NCBI GenBank assembly: GCA_023231475.1
Contig: JALJEE010003034.1
Coordinates: 29,622 to 93,621 of the forward strand
Direction: 5' to 3'
Source: Seison nebaliae
Taxonomy: Eukaryota; Rotifera; Pararotatoria; Seisonacea; Seisonidae
DNA: 64,000 nt
Both the position numbers and the translations under genes were made by a program. The notes below the pieces were generated by a model, which saw only the letters and a program-made list of their open reading frames with translations, had not been told where the DNA came from and searched no databases. This document shows, piece after piece, positions 44,649 through 59,504 of the stretch (within the stretch, counting starts at the first letter, position 1; each line of letters starts with the position of its first letter).

Positions 44649-47600
44649 ATGTTAAAAGAAGAGGCTCTAGCAGCCATAAGAGATATCGTTAATATTGACT
44701 CCGCTGAGAATAGTCCAGATGATAAAAGTCGACTTGTCTTTATGATAGACATTAATGGACTTAGCAAACTTGGAATTGTTTCTAATGTGCTTATTGACAC
44801 GATGTTTAAGGAATTGATTCTTATTTTCAGAGAATTAAATTCGGAAGATAAAGGTTAACTAATTCTTATAACACACATTTGTTCCACACATATGAAATAG
44901 TTCAACTGATTGTTATAATTTTTAGTAGCAATAAAGGTTTCTGTTATGATGAAGTGGGTAAAAGATTGCACACCGAACTAGACGACATATTGAATGATAA
45001 CAAAACGGATTCGAAACTCCATATACATATTCCGTATGAGGGGGACGATCGTATCCAATGTCAGGTGGAAGCAACTAATGAAAGTTGAAACATTATTGAA
45101 ATTCTTAAAAATTATCTTTACTATTCTCCAGTTAAACGGACCGATGAAGGAATTGTCGTTATTAAAATTCAACTAATTCTTGACGGTGGTAAAGGCACTT
45201 GGGATTGTTTTGAAAAACATGCAAATGCTGCTAAAAAATTACCCAACAGTTTTCGAATATTAATTTCTGGTACGAATCGAGTAGTGAAACTGATTGAGAA
45301 TTTTGTATTGTTATCTTTCATTGTTTTATAATAACATCATGAACTTCCATTTTCCGATTATGAATAACTATAGTGGTCAGATAAATCATGAAACGGAACC
45401 ACAAGAAGTCTTTTCGGAATTAAAGAAGAACCAAAAAATCAAAGATTTCCAGCATAATTGTTTCATCGCTGATTGGAAAGAGGACAAAGGCATCGAAGAT
45501 TCTCTTATTGGTTGTTTTGCAAATATCATCGACAGTGTCGTTGAAAAAGAATGTAATAAAGACAAGGAAAATAGGAAATTTCTTTATAAACTATACGTCG
45601 TTTATATGATGAGAGTTGCCGAAGGTAAACTTATGGGAATGGATCAATTCACATCATTTAGTAATGCGAAAGATTCGCTTAAACCAGAAGATTTGAATGT
45701 TTATGCAATATATTCTATTGAGAATAAGAATGCTAATTTATTACGTACATGTATCGATTACGATATGATCAAACTGAAAGAATTGGATGTTGATAAATTG
45801 GAAGAAGTTAAATTTGACGCCATACAACCGAATGAAATTTACAGAAATTTCCTCAAGGCAAGTTATCTGGAAAATGTGGATAAAATACCATTACCTGGTA
45901 CTAAAAATTTTTACATGTTGTACTGTTATTGTGTCATTCATACATGTAATGATTTGAATGGTACGAATCTTGAAAATTCATTAAGTTATGTTGTTTGGGA
46001 GAATAGTGAGAATCCGATTCACTATGCATTATTAACAGCTTCATTGTTAAGGATGTTTGTGAAGAATGAAAAAATTGTAAGAAAAAATAATCAGAAAGTT
46101 GTACTAGACGTAGCTAACGACTGGGAAAAATTAGCGATACGTATCTTTCGTCAAGTCACACATAAATATGATCAATTGAATGAAGATTTATTCATTTTGC
46201 CAATTGAAGAAGATATCGGTTTAATTATTCGAATATCTCATTTAAAAATTCTTATATCTCTTGAAAAAAAACTACAGATATTACCATACCAACATTAGTA
46301 GAGAATGGAGAATGTCAAATGTTCGCAAGTGACGAACCAATGCAGAATTATATCGATGCAATATGGTATCCACCATCATATCAATTACCCGAGAATTCGT
46401 CGATGATTATCTTCGAAGTTTCCGTTTTTGTTATCCTAATTCTAATCCTAAATTGTTTAGCTTTTCTTTTGTGCCATTTTGGTATTCCCTTACTGGATTT
46501 TAAAGAAACGTAAACGATTCAAAGATAATAAGATAACTATTCGGGAATTCTTTTCATCCCCGTGTATCACTTATATACATCGAGTAGTTAATATTTCGTA
46601 TATTTCATGTAACTTCTTATTCAATTCATAGTTGGCATATATAGTTCATCTCTCAATTTTCACATATTGGTTGGTTGAATATAAGAAAAAGTTATGGTAT
46701 TTCGAAATATACTCTTTCGGTTTCCATCTCGCTCAAATACTTACCGAACTCGTTCAAACCAAACTATGCGTACCGTCACGCTCTGTTACATTTTATTCTT
46801 ATGGTAAGTCTTCAAATGTTGTTATTTAATAGTGTTGTAGAGTTTCAAGATGTTCAATTAATCTCAAAAAATATTTAGCAGAAGATTGGAATAGAATCGA
46901 TCTTATCATAATCATTTTTACGATTGTGGCTTTTATTATTCGAGTTGTCGAGCAATTCTCTCCCATGAATACTTATGTCATTCACGTCACTAAACTTTTC
47001 TACATCACTGGAGAGACTTTATTATTTGCGAGAATGTTAAACTTCCTAGAAACATTTGAAACAATTGGACCAAAAGTTTTCGCCATAAAAAAAATGGTTT
47101 TATTTCAGTCAATTTAATTGTTAATTGAAATAATTGTTATAGATCGGTAACGTGTTGGGAACATTGCCTGTATTCTTCAGCATCATTATTGCTGGCAGTG
47201 TTGGATTTCAATCATATCTATTTCATAGAGATGTTTTCCGCTTCAAAATCATTACCAGAAATTTATTTAGTTCATTCACATATATGTTGGGTGAATATGA
47301 AGATTTTGAGAAGATTGAAGGTTTTTCATCTGTTCATAATTTAATTTCTAATATTTTGATGTGGAAAATAGGAAATATTGAGAATTGTTATGAAAGAGAT
47401 GAATATCTGAAACTGATTAATAAGAATAATGTTGATGAACCATACCTATGTCCTAAAAAATATGACCAATTCCATTGGCCTTACTTTCTACTATGTATCT
47501 ACGTGGTAATAAGCTCAATTATCTTAGTTAATCTTATCGTCGCTTTTTTTACTAGTGCATTCGAATCAGTCGAGGTTTCATTTTTTTGTTTTTTTCGTCT

Positions 47601-47909
47601 CGTTTATCAAAAAAAATTCTTTATTTAATTCACTAGCAAGAAGCTCGAATAACTTATGGATATCGCCGTTATTTCTTTGTGAAAGAATTCAAGGATATGT
47701 ATTGTGGAATTATTCCTCCTATTGACACCTTAGTCACCATATATTGTTTCCTAAGAGACTGTCGAAAAAACAGGATATCTCCCAATGTGGAAAAAACTAA
47801 AACTGAAGTGCTGAAAAAATTATTTGGATATGAAAAGATGTTATATCTGAATAAAGAGCAAACTAGTCAAATTCAACAGATTCAGGAAGTTTTCGATTTT
47901 CGAAATTAG
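44649..47909 (+). CDS. TRPM-like cation channel with a short N-terminus
   Basis: Melastatin-type TRP channel. Exons 44649-44853, 44937-45059, 45132-45309, 45374-46218, 46278-46417, 46461-46586, 46632-46803, 46879-47096, 47143-47574 and 47637-47909 give about 903 residues. A reduced melastatin homology region retains LILDGGKGTWDCF and ILISGTNRVVKLI (family VEGGPN... VVCDGSGR). The ankyrin-like zone has WENSENPIHYALLTASLLRMF and DWEKLAIRIF. Then come the pre-S1 FCAILVFPYWILKKR, S1 LAYIVHLSIFTYW, S2-S4 with EDWNRIDLIIIIFTIV, pore LFSSFTYMLGEYED, S6 ILVNLIVAFFTSAFE and the TRP helix (ARITYGYRRYFF). It ends about 75 residues later, with no kinase or NUDT9 domain. The second junction uses an unusual acceptor (aataaag). 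The N-terminus is roughly 250 residues shorter than usual. Confidence 0.82.
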
Positions 47910-48009
47910 TTTAACTTTTTTAATTAAAATTTTCGTTGAAACAACAAATTTTCCAATGATTAAAACAAAATTATTATTATTATTTTCATTATTAAAACTG
48001 AATATAAAA
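47910..48009. other. 100-bp convergent spacer
   Basis: Separates the stop codons of the TRPM-like and protease genes. It contains aattat/aataaa-like A/T runs on both strands, so the two 3' UTRs probably overlap. Confidence 0.4.
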
Positions 48010-49892
<1,883 letters not shown>

Positions 49893-50618
49893 TCTGATTG
49901 ATTGAGATTTCTTTGAGATTGAATGTTCAATATCTTTCAATAAAAATATTGGAACATTGGCAAAAGAAGAATGGATGAATTATATGACGCCATCAAATCG
50001 ACCAGAATGACAACTATGTAACGGAATAATAGGTAATGGGAATTGTTTATGAAATTAAATGATAACCGAACGGATAGAACTCTTTCAACAACTTTCGAAC
50101 AAATGAATGACGAACTAGGTATAGAACTATTAATTATTCTTATTAAGACATTCCGTCAATCTACTACTGACATAATCCTTCATCTCCAAATAATTTCTCC
50201 GTTATATGATTACCTGACTATTGTCGCTTAATATCTTTTATGTAAATCGTATTCCACTCTTACGGATATATGGGGATAACATAATGATGGCGAATGGGTG
50301 AATCCTTCGAGAGACTCGTGTTTAATGAATTCATGTCAGATATCGACGTCCAATTGTTTTCGAGGAACTAAAACAACAACCCTATCATCATTACAAAGAA
50401 GAAATGAGAGATTTTTCACTTTTTTTCTTGTTGAGTTTTCCGATTCCGATGAAGTTTTTATGTGATCTTTATTTTCACTAGTACTGTCATCAAGGATGTT
50501 AATCCTTCGTTCAAACCGAAGTAATCGAAAGAAAAAGAGATTTTTTTCAGATTTCATTAAAAATAAAGGTGAAAGAAGAAGAAGAAGAAGAAAAAGAAGA
50601 AGTTATTATTTAATCAAT
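49893..50618. other. Intergenic with (GAA)n tract
   Basis: Lies between the protease start and the end of the large orphan, both minus strand. A (GAA)n microsatellite sits at about 50571-50602. A minus-strand frame of 73 codons at 50336-50557 follows the orphan's stop codon and shares its Ser/Glu/Lys bias, but no donor links it to the orphan. Not called as a gene. Confidence 0.4.
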
Positions 50619-53600
50619 TTAATGAGATTTCATCAAAATCTTCCAATTGATATAGACGGGACTGTCTAGTTCGTTTAACCTTCTTTGCTTCTTATTCCGT
50701 TTTGGAGGTAATTTCTCTGAAGTTAGAGATGTCGACAACGATGACGATGAAGATGAGAAAGATGAGGAGACAGATGATGAAGATGGGGATGATGATAAAG
50801 ATGATTCGGTCGGTATAGAAGCTTCCTTAAGAGTTCGCGATGATTCCGAGTCATATTTTAATACTTCTCTCGATTTCTTACTTTCTGATCGTGATGTGGA
50901 TGAATTAATAATTTTCATTCCTTCTAATAAGCCCGATCTATTCACAAATTGTTCTTGTTTTATTTTCGATGGCAAATTATTGTCATTCGATTCTCTTTCA
51001 GGAACGGGCGGAGGAAATGTATAATTATTCGTCATCATATTATACATATCAGGTGTTGAAGTGGCGACTGGTGCTGGTATATATGGAACATATGTCGTAA
51101 ATGAATTTAATGAACAATGTCCGTTATATGGAGAATTAGAGAGAATTTGTGACATGTTATTCGTTTGGATTGGCGTATTTGAATTATCGTTGAATGATGG
51201 AAATGTAATATTATTATTATTATTATTATTAATATTGTTGGTATTGTTGTTGTTTGTGAGATTTACTGGAAGATTTTGGTTCGTTGAGTTAATATTAGTA
51301 TTCGAATTCTCATCGTTATTATTATTGTGATAATCGAGTGGATTTTTCGACATATTCTTCAAAGTATCATTCAACGTGTTATTGAATGAGGAAATATTAT
51401 CGAACAACATTGATCGTCGATTGAAATGATTGACAAGGTCTTGGACATTCGATAAATGAGATTTATCAATATTATTTTCATGAGACAGTTTCTTATGACT
51501 TCCATCAAGCACTACCGTTTTCTCAATCTTCTCTTGATAATACTTACGCCACCAATCAGCTAAAATATAATTCTGAATAATATTATAATCCAAATTATAA
51601 GATTCAACATTCTTTGTCTGATGATGTTGAAAATGTCGGTTACTGGTCGATGCTGATGATGATGAAGATGGTGATTTCAACGTATAATTTTTGAAACAAT
51701 CTGTCGATTTCGATCTGTTATTTTTCAGTTTAAGTTTTTGTGAATGACTCAAACAAAAATCGACAGATTTATTTCGTTTCTTCGTCGATTTATTACAAAG
51801 ACAATTAGAAATCTCTTGTACATGATATTGAGGAGAATAAGATTGAAGTGATGAATTTCCGTCAGATGAATTTATTAGATTATTCTGATGATACATTAAT
51901 TTGTTTAGGATAGAAAGATATAAACGATCCATACTCTTTCTATTGAAATTACGATGAGTTGTAAAATAGCCGTTAATAACGAATGGATAGACATATGGAT
52001 AATTTCTCTTATATGAAGAGAAATCGACAGAATAATTACTTTGAATCCATGAAGTATCATCTTGATAATTACTCTTCTCTAATTTATTCGTTTCATAATC
52101 TGTAAAAATTCCACTGTCGTATGATTCCATCGGTGTGATAGTAGTGGCGGTAGCAGTTTTGGTTAAAGGAGAAAATGATTTGAACAGTTTCTTATCTGTC
52201 TCAAACGGATGAGAAAATATATCATAATTTGACGCTGTATGTGCACTCACATTCAAATCATTATTTGATGACTGTTTCCTTCTAACATTATTTTTCAGAT
52301 AATAATTCGAATTATATGATCGATTTCTTTTCGGATACAAATTTCGTACATTTCCATAAAGATATGACGTTGCTCTTATTCCATTATTATTCGGTATATT
52401 TCCAATACCATCCAAATGATAAGGTGTGGAATGAGATCGCAATAACGTTGAATGACTTTTGGTCGAATAACGATATCGTCGATGTTGTTGATGAGATTGT
52501 TCGAGTGCTAATTCTTTCCCCGTCAAATAATGATAAGCTGTAGTGGATGATGATCGATTACTCATTTTTAAATTTGTTCCTTGATTAAAGTTATTCCTAT
52601 TCGAATTGTTTTTTAGATTTTGTTGAACGGAATTAACATAATAATTTTCAGGTAAAAACGAATCTTTATAATATTCCCAATATTTTGGTTGGAAATCGAA
52701 ATTATTAAAAGAATTCATTGAAATCGAATTAGAAGTAGATACTTGATTCTCATAATAATTTTCTGTTGGCACTATTTGATTATTATTGACATTTGACATA
52801 TGATTCTCATAAGGAAGAGGAATGACATCATCGAATAATTCATTTGTATAATAATCGGGTAATCGATCAACATTCCATTCCTCAACTAATTTATTATTAT
52901 CATTTCGAGTTTCATAACGATTCGATCTATTTCGTCTTCGATGTAAATGATTTGATTTATTTTTTATTTTCTTTCTCTTATTCTCAGTTTGTTGAGTCCA
53001 GAACCAACTCAATTGATTTTGCCACTGTTCATATGACTGAATGGGAACGAAACCAAAATTGTTTTTCGGTAATTCTTCATCATCTAAAATTATGAAATAT
53101 GAAAGAGAAAGTGTTGAAGAAAGAAAAGTTATAAACTTTTGAAAAAATCATTATATTGATCGTTCGTATTCATCCATTTCTTTAATTTCTTATGTTTTCG
53201 ACTTCGATGTTTGGGTCGAACGGATGAAGGTTGAAGAGGTTGTTGAATATGATAATCAATGAAAGAAGTCCCATTATTCTTTAGGGGATAACTGTTAGGA
53301 TAATCAATCGATTTCGTTTGAGGTTTATTCATGATCGATTGATATTGCTCTCGAGATTTTGAATCGAACAAATTGTTGAGGTGGTTGGACGGATTAATTG
53401 ATTGAATCATACGAGGATTATGACGGAAGTAATTGAAAAAAGGAATTGATGCAGATAAATAATCAAAAGGCCGTTTGTAACTAATGAGAATACTGGATAC
53501 TGAATCTATTGTTCTTGAATTGAGTTCTCTATCTGTCCATTGCATCAAATTCGATAAAAGTGAATTGGATGACAACGACTTCCTTGAAATCATATTGTTC

Positions 53601-55651
53601 AGTTTCGATTGTTTACGGAAGTTTGAACGAGATTTCCGATGGGATTTCGATTTCTCTCTCATTTCTAATCTTTCCTCCATTTCAACTGAATTCTTATTTT
53701 TCTTTGTTGGCGACGAAGTTTTCCTTTTGTTATTTTTCATAATCCCTTTCGATTTACTTATCGATCTGGATCGATTTATCTCCTTGTAAATACTCCATTC
53801 TTCAGTTGTAATCGATGAAGTTTTCGATGTTGCCGTTTCATTTCCATTTTCTTTCATATTCTTTTTCATTTTCTCTTTTTCAATCGATCGCAATTTTTCT
53901 ATTTTACTGTCAATTATCTTTGAACTTAAATTCAATGCAACTGACAACAAAGACGTTGTTGCATCAGTAGGAGTCGAACTGGATGTCGTATTCATTGTAA
54001 TCGGTTGTATTGTCGATGATATTCGAGATGAAGAAGTTGTCGCTGTCGTCACTGTCATTTTTGATGAGGTGACACTCAAAGACGTTGATGAGATATTTTT
54101 CTCAATTCCAACTTCTTCACTTAATTCATATGATATCTTTCTTGGTCTAATTGAATTGTTGAATGATATCCGATTCTTTGGTGTTGTTGTGGTGGTTGAC
54201 GAGATGAGTTCAGTTAAAATCGAATTATCTTTTGTTATTATATCATCAATCTTATGAATATTCGTCGAGTCGGTAGTAATTCGTTGAATGGATTCTGATG
54301 CGACTGATAAACTTTCAGTTTTTGTTGTTGCAATACTACAAATTGGAGTATCTTCCATTTCACTCTCGTCATTGTGGAAAACGTCGTCGCTTAATCTTGA
54401 TACATTGTGAGGACTGATCTCTGAGTCCAAATCTTCACTTGTATCAGTTGTTTCATTTTCGTTCGAATCATTAAAATCAAATGTTTTCACTTCCAATTTA
54501 TGAACACTAATATTTGGATCTGTTAAATCTTTAACATCATTTCGTGATATAAATGATGAATCGATTTTCGTACTCCGATTCTCCATATAACTACAATTAC
54601 TTATACAATTATTATTATTATTCTGATTTGGATTAGTCGATAATGAAGAAATTGTTGTTGTTGTTGTTGCTGTGGTCATTTCGACAGATTCACTATTTAT
54701 ATTCGGTTCATCAATAATTGAATCGTCATTCAATTCAGGAGATAATATTGTTCGAACATTTGAATTAGTCGATCGCTCATCAGAAAAATTTGATAAGAAC
54801 TTCTTCTTTTCCAGATCCGTTATATGAGTAAAGATACTTGGGGTTGATGTTGATTGAAAATTGTGAAATGGTATTTGATAGTTCGATGTAGTCGAATTAA
54901 AAGGATGAGTAATTTGTGTGGGATAATAATTTGACGGACGAATTTCCTTAACATTATTTCCTAAATTGCCAATTCTCAAATTGTTATATCGATGTATTAA
55001 CGGATCTGCTGCATTCATTCTTTCCCCACAATTCTTTAATGGATAATCATATTCTGTTAATGGTAATTTCATGGGAATATTTTTCTCAATAATTTCTTCA
55101 TTGTTCTCTCCTTCATTATTTGAATTAGTTAGAAATAATTTCGCATCAAAAAAACTACTTTCCATTTCCTTGTTCGCTTCCACAACTACTTTCTCCTCTT
55201 TTTCGTTATCCAATCGATTATTGTTCTGCTCAAATTTCCTCTTATAATTCTCATTATTATTCACCCTAAATTGCTGGTTTAACGAATTATTGAATGATCG
55301 TGGATTAATTAGATGGTTATCATCTGGTGGTTGAATATTGCAAATGTTATTTACATTTACTCTTGAACATTTATCCAAGGAGTTCATTTCAATTTGTTCT
55401 CTCACATTCGAGTTCAAATTGTCATTCCCCGTTGTGAGTTGAGACGATTGTTTCTCATAAACATTCGTATTATATGAATTGTGAACATTCAATCGTTCAA
55501 TTTTATCGACAACTATTGCTTTCTCTTTTTCTCTTTCACCAGAAATTGATGGTATTCTGATATTCTCTTTCTTCTCATCTTTCCCATTCGTATAAATATA
55601 TGTGGTAACTTTGATGCAATTTAACTTTTCTCCCAAAAGTTTATATTTCAT
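50619..55651 (-). CDS. Giant Asn/Ser/Thr-rich orphan protein
   Basis: Two exons, 55651-53137 and 53083-50619, joined by a 53-bp intron with donor GTTTAT, give about 1659 residues. The open frame runs further 5' but opens with TTG, so the first ATG is 55651 (MKYKLLGEKLNCIK). The protein is dominated by Asn, Ser, Thr and Tyr, with poly-Asn tracts (a (NNNN) region near 51200), poly-Ser (about 50700-50800) and Thr runs. Basic clusters such as KHRSRKHKKLKKW and KRNKKQRR could be nuclear localisation signals. More conserved-looking islands are the N-terminal 20 residues, YKRPFDYLSASIPFFNYF, FGFVPIQSYEQWQNQLSWFW and ILADWWRKYYQEKIEKTVVL. No known domain was recognised. Probably a disordered scaffold or RNA/chromatin regulator; this is a guess. 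Confidence 0.65.
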
Positions 55652-56410
55652 TTTCACTTCTTTTATGCCACAAATAATTCTTAATTGTATTTTCGATATT
55701 CTAAATATAATTTCGTAAGAAGAAAAAAAATGAAGAATAAAATGTTTCAAGAAGAAATAAGAATATCTGTGAGGAAATTATTTAATAATGAAGAAAATTG
55801 ACCAATTGTTATTAAAATTAATCTTATTCGTCCACAATATTTATTGGATCAATAATATGATTTCTATTGTTTCTTAACATTTCTCTATCATCACATTCGA
55901 ACACAAGATACATAAATGAGACAATTTTCATCCACCAAATTATCGTCAATTCAATTAGCCTCATTCTTTTCAAAATTATTTTAGCTAATTGTTCAATGTT
56001 ATTTCCTGATCATACTCTTATCTAGTAAGGAAGTAACAAGGAGCTTTCTTTCAATCGAACAAGACAATCGGATATATACATTATTCACATTAACAATTCT
56101 CCAATAATGATAAGAATGTGACAAGAAATCACAAGACAAATAATTTTCAAAACGAAAACTATCTTTCCCAATTACCATTAAATTAATTGTTATCTATTTA
56201 TTTTTTAGAGAAAGGCATTCACTTTTTGAAGAAGAATTGAGAACCATTTTATTTGAAAATTTATAGGAAAATGGTAAAAGAATTTTTATAAAATTTTTGT
56301 CGATTTTGAGGAATTACATAATGAAAATTAAAAAGAAATTAAAAGAAAATTTTAAGAAATAAAATGATAATCAATTGAAAATTTTTTTTTCAACTAAATT
56401 CTTTTCATTG
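55652..56410. other. Intergenic between two minus-strand genes
   Basis: 759 bp, AT-rich, containing the upstream region of the giant orphan and the 3' flank of the Tudor gene. No frame or motif stands out. Confidence 0.4.
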
Positions 56411-58972
56411 TTATTCATTCACTAACAGTTTAGCAGCTTCATCTGGCATTGTTATATAAAACGGTTCCTCATTTGACATAGTTAGAAATTTTGCTTTGAA
56501 ACTTATATCACCATTTGCTGTCAGTTTTTTCATAATATCAATAAACTTATCCTTCTTTTTAAATTCTTTCAATTTCACATCAACAATTTGAACTTTATAA
56601 GCAATGGGTTGAATACGTTCCAATTCTTTCGGTAATTCGACAAAGTTCTCTTTTACGACAGATAATCGTGCGACATTCCCATAATCCAGAAAGAAGACCG
56701 TTGCCACACCATAACGTAGATTGACATTTTTAATGAAACATCGATAGAATAATTTATCGCCTGGGTAAAGAGCTAAACAATAAAGACCGTAATGCAATTC
56801 GACTGGTTTACAATTTTTCTCTTCTCTCGTGATAATTTCGTTAATTTTGTTGAGTAAATTGGTATGAAAATCAAATTGAACGTACATAGTTGAAAAATCG
56901 ACATATTCCACTGGATACATTTCATAATATACATCTAACTTAATCATTACAGGTAAATTGTTTTGAGCAATTTCTAATAATTCTATTTCATCAACATCTG
57001 CTTCATTCAACGATGTATCTCCCATAAATTTCTCTAGAACATTTTCCACTTTCTCCAATTTCACAGGAACTGATTCATTTAGATCAGAAATTTTTTCGTT
57101 CAAACTTTCACTCCAACGTTGATAAGTGGGAAGTTGTTCATTCAAATTATTCAACTTCTCTAAATTATTCTCGAGCTTTATTGAACCTTGAACTATATCC
57201 AACTTGTTTCCATGTTCATCAATATTTTCCTCAGCAAACGGTTCCTTATCATCCAAACTGAGTCCATCAAAATTATTCCACACATGTTGAACATCAATTT
57301 CTACCGGTTTTGTCGATTCATCATCTAATTTCTCTCTTAATAATTTATCCGAAGAATCAGTACAAGTCATTCGTAAATTAATATCGTTTGGTCCACTTCT
57401 TATCAGACTTTCAACATGCATCATCTCATCTGGTTTTTTAGGTGATGGTTCTTTCTCATCAGGAACAGATTCGTCTAATCGGAATGATACTCTCTTCTTT
57501 AATTTCTGAATGGGTCTCTGATCGTGAGTGACGAGGAGTGGTCGTCGTATTCCACTAAGATTCTGTTGTATTGGTATACCATCATCAGGATCGACAATCG
57601 GAAGAATATGGGACGTTTCCACTAATTTAGAATGATCTTTTATTATCGAATAATCTAATCTACTTGATTGATCGTGATTGTTGTTGTTCTGATTGGAATA
57701 AGGAATATTTTCTTTTGTATTTAAATCTTCCCAATCCTTTTCCTCATTCAAAGTGTAGACTTTGAAATATTTATCTACTGTCGCTTTCGGGATTTCTTCC
57801 AATACTTCATCGTTGACTTCTATGTCATCAAATTCGTATTGTGAAATTGACTCTTCATCCTCCTCTTGACGATGAGCGAAAGATGAAAAACTATTCGATG
57901 TAGGAATTTTTTTGGAAGGAACGATTATTTGGTTGAGATTAGATGTGGAAGCTTTTGATAAATTTTCAATATTTTTCTGTTCATTCATTATTGATTTATC
58001 AATTTCACTTAAACTTTTTTGATTATTACAATTTATGTTCATTTGACCGTTGGTCATCAATTTCTCTGAATTCTCATATTGACCAGTGGTCAAGTCACAT
58101 TTAGGTGATCGTTCCTGATTGTTCCGTTTATAATAACTACTATTATTCATTGACACAATACTAGTGGACTTAATTGACAATGCACAATCTTCCTGACTCT
58201 CATTATCATCAACTTGTTGATGATTTTCCTTATCAGCTCTTTCTTTAACTACCGTATCATTTACAGGAGAATTATTGAGACATTTATCTCCTTTTTCTTT
58301 AGGAGGCCAACCTTTATCCAAAATACTGAAATAAATAGATTCTCCTGGTAATTTAGGTTTCGATTGGTATAAAGAAATCCAAGTTGCTGTAAATCCTTTT
58401 TTAGTCAAATCTTGAATCACCGAACGACCATCAACAATGATTTCATACATATTCAATTTATTCACAATATTCTTACCACGATAATTGATCTTCACAATTT
58501 TCTTTCCTACAAAATCCATAAAAAATTCATTAGCTTCATCACTCCATTCGATTTCGTTCTTTGGAATTGCATTGAACAGACAACCAATTATTACCGGTAA
58601 ACGACCGATGTGACTAAAACAGCCTCGTAATGGACGTAAATTGTCCTCATGAACATGAATCGATTGTTGGACGTCGATCAATTCCACTTGATAATTTGTG
58701 GAATCGAGTTGTAATTCTATTCTTCCTCTTTGATATTTCAATCTATTTTTGGTGCGAACGACAACCAAATCATCTGGAGAGTATATTCGCTTAGATTGGT
58801 CACTTTTCCCTGTTGGTAACACATTTACTCTTGGAATCCATGCTGATAATGCTTCACTTGCATGATAAACACTCACTGGTCGAAGAGTAAAGAGACTAGG
58901 ACCGCTACCTCCAATCAACACATACTCATCTCCGTCTTCAACTGAATTTGGATTATACCCATGTCTGATCAT
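56411..58972 (-). CDS. Tudor-domain protein (TDRD type)
   Basis: An 853-residue protein in one exon. The N-terminal part has a Tudor-like core, YSPDDLVVVRTKNRLKYQRG then VELIDVQQSIHVHEDNLRPL, followed by LPVIIGCLFNAIPKNEIEWS, typical of the staphylococcal-nuclease-like half of an extended Tudor module. The C-terminus carries a second, better conserved module: GLYCLALYPGDKLFYRCFI, VATVFFLDYGNVARLSV, then LPKELERIQPIAYKVQI. LDYGN is the classic aromatic-cage segment that binds symmetrically dimethylated arginines of Piwi proteins. About 400 disordered acidic residues lie between them. Likely role is as a germline granule/piRNA scaffold, by family knowledge; which TDRD orthologue it is cannot be told. 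Lack of introns is notable in a gene this long. Confidence 0.8.
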   Translation of the reverse strand: MIRHGYNPNSVEDGDEYVLIGGSGPSLFTLRPVSVYHASEALSAWIPRVNVLPTGKSDQSKRIYSPDDLVVVRTKNRLKYQRGRIELQLDSTNYQVELIDVQQSIHVHEDNLRPLRGCFSHIGRLPVIIGCLFNAIPKNEIEWSDEANEFFMDFVGKKIVKINYRGKNIVNKLNMYEIIVDGRSVIQDLTKKGFTATWISLYQSKPKLPGESIYFSILDKGWPPKEKGDKCLNNSPVNDTVVKERADKENHQQVDDNESQEDCALSIKSTSIVSMNNSSYYKRNNQERSPKCDLTTGQYENSEKLMTNGQMNINCNNQKSLSEIDKSIMNEQKNIENLSKASTSNLNQIIVPSKKIPTSNSFSSFAHRQEEDEESISQYEFDDIEVNDEVLEEIPKATVDKYFKVYTLNEEKDWEDLNTKENIPYSNQNNNNHDQSSRLDYSIIKDHSKLVETSHILPIVDPDDGIPIQQNLSGIRRPLLVTHDQRPIQKLKKRVSFRLDESVPDEKEPSPKKPDEMMHVESLIRSGPNDINLRMTCTDSSDKLLREKLDDESTKPVEIDVQHVWNNFDGLSLDDKEPFAEENIDEHGNKLDIVQGSIKLENNLEKLNNLNEQLPTYQRWSESLNEKISDLNESVPVKLEKVENVLEKFMGDTSLNEADVDEIELLEIAQNNLPVMIKLDVYYEMYPVEYVDFSTMYVQFDFHTNLLNKINEIITREEKNCKPVELHYGLYCLALYPGDKLFYRCFIKNVNLRYGVATVFFLDYGNVARLSVVKENFVELPKELERIQPIAYKVQIVDVKLKEFKKKDKFIDIMKKLTANGDISFKAKFLTMSNEEPFYITMPDEAAKLLVNE

Positions 58973-59504
58973 TGTGAGTATATATAGAATATATTTCTGT
59001 TTCTAGAATAAAACTGTAAGTCTGAATCACAAAGGATATTTGTAAATTTACCAAGCACAATCCACGATATTTTCATTTGAAATTACACGAAAATTGCCTA
59101 ATAAACAACTAACTTATAATACCGAAATCTAAGCTTTTCCCAATTGCAACGTTTCATACGAATTAGTGTAAACTTTTCAATGTATACCATTTTAGGCTTT
59201 ATATTGTATTTGAAATCCAAATCAGAAAAGCAATTTTGAAAAATTGGTAAAATATGATAGGCATTCGACTGACATCTTAATTCCAGATTTTTGGTAAACC
59301 AAAAAACATTTTGCTTAAATACTTCAAACGTAAGCTTCTATGTTATACAAATGCATCTGATAATTATTTATTAAAATTATTATTCATAGCTTTTTTTTTT
59401 TATCCCCACGGGAATATTAATAATAAACAATAAAAGAAAAATAATTATATTACAGATGTATAGCGACCGGATGTTTTACAATTTGCAAGATTTGCAAGTA
59501 GAAA
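58973..59504. other. Upstream flank of the Tudor gene
   Basis: AT-rich DNA with no coding frame. Presumed promoter of the Tudor gene immediately beside its start codon. A T11 tract with tatccccacggg follows at about 59390-59412. Confidence 0.35.

Noticed and set aside
46434-46520. Open frame ending in a stop after the TRPM pre-S1 region
   Set aside because: A 43-bp intron at 46418-46460 restores a frame matching the TRPM pre-S1 and S1 sequence, so the stop is not in the mRNA.
53484-54257. Plus-strand frames inside the giant orphan
   Set aside because: Antisense of Ser/Thr/Asn-rich codons; no family match and no independent start context.
55652-55750. 33-residue N-terminal extension of the giant orphan
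   Set aside because: The frame opens with TTG; the first ATG is at 55651.
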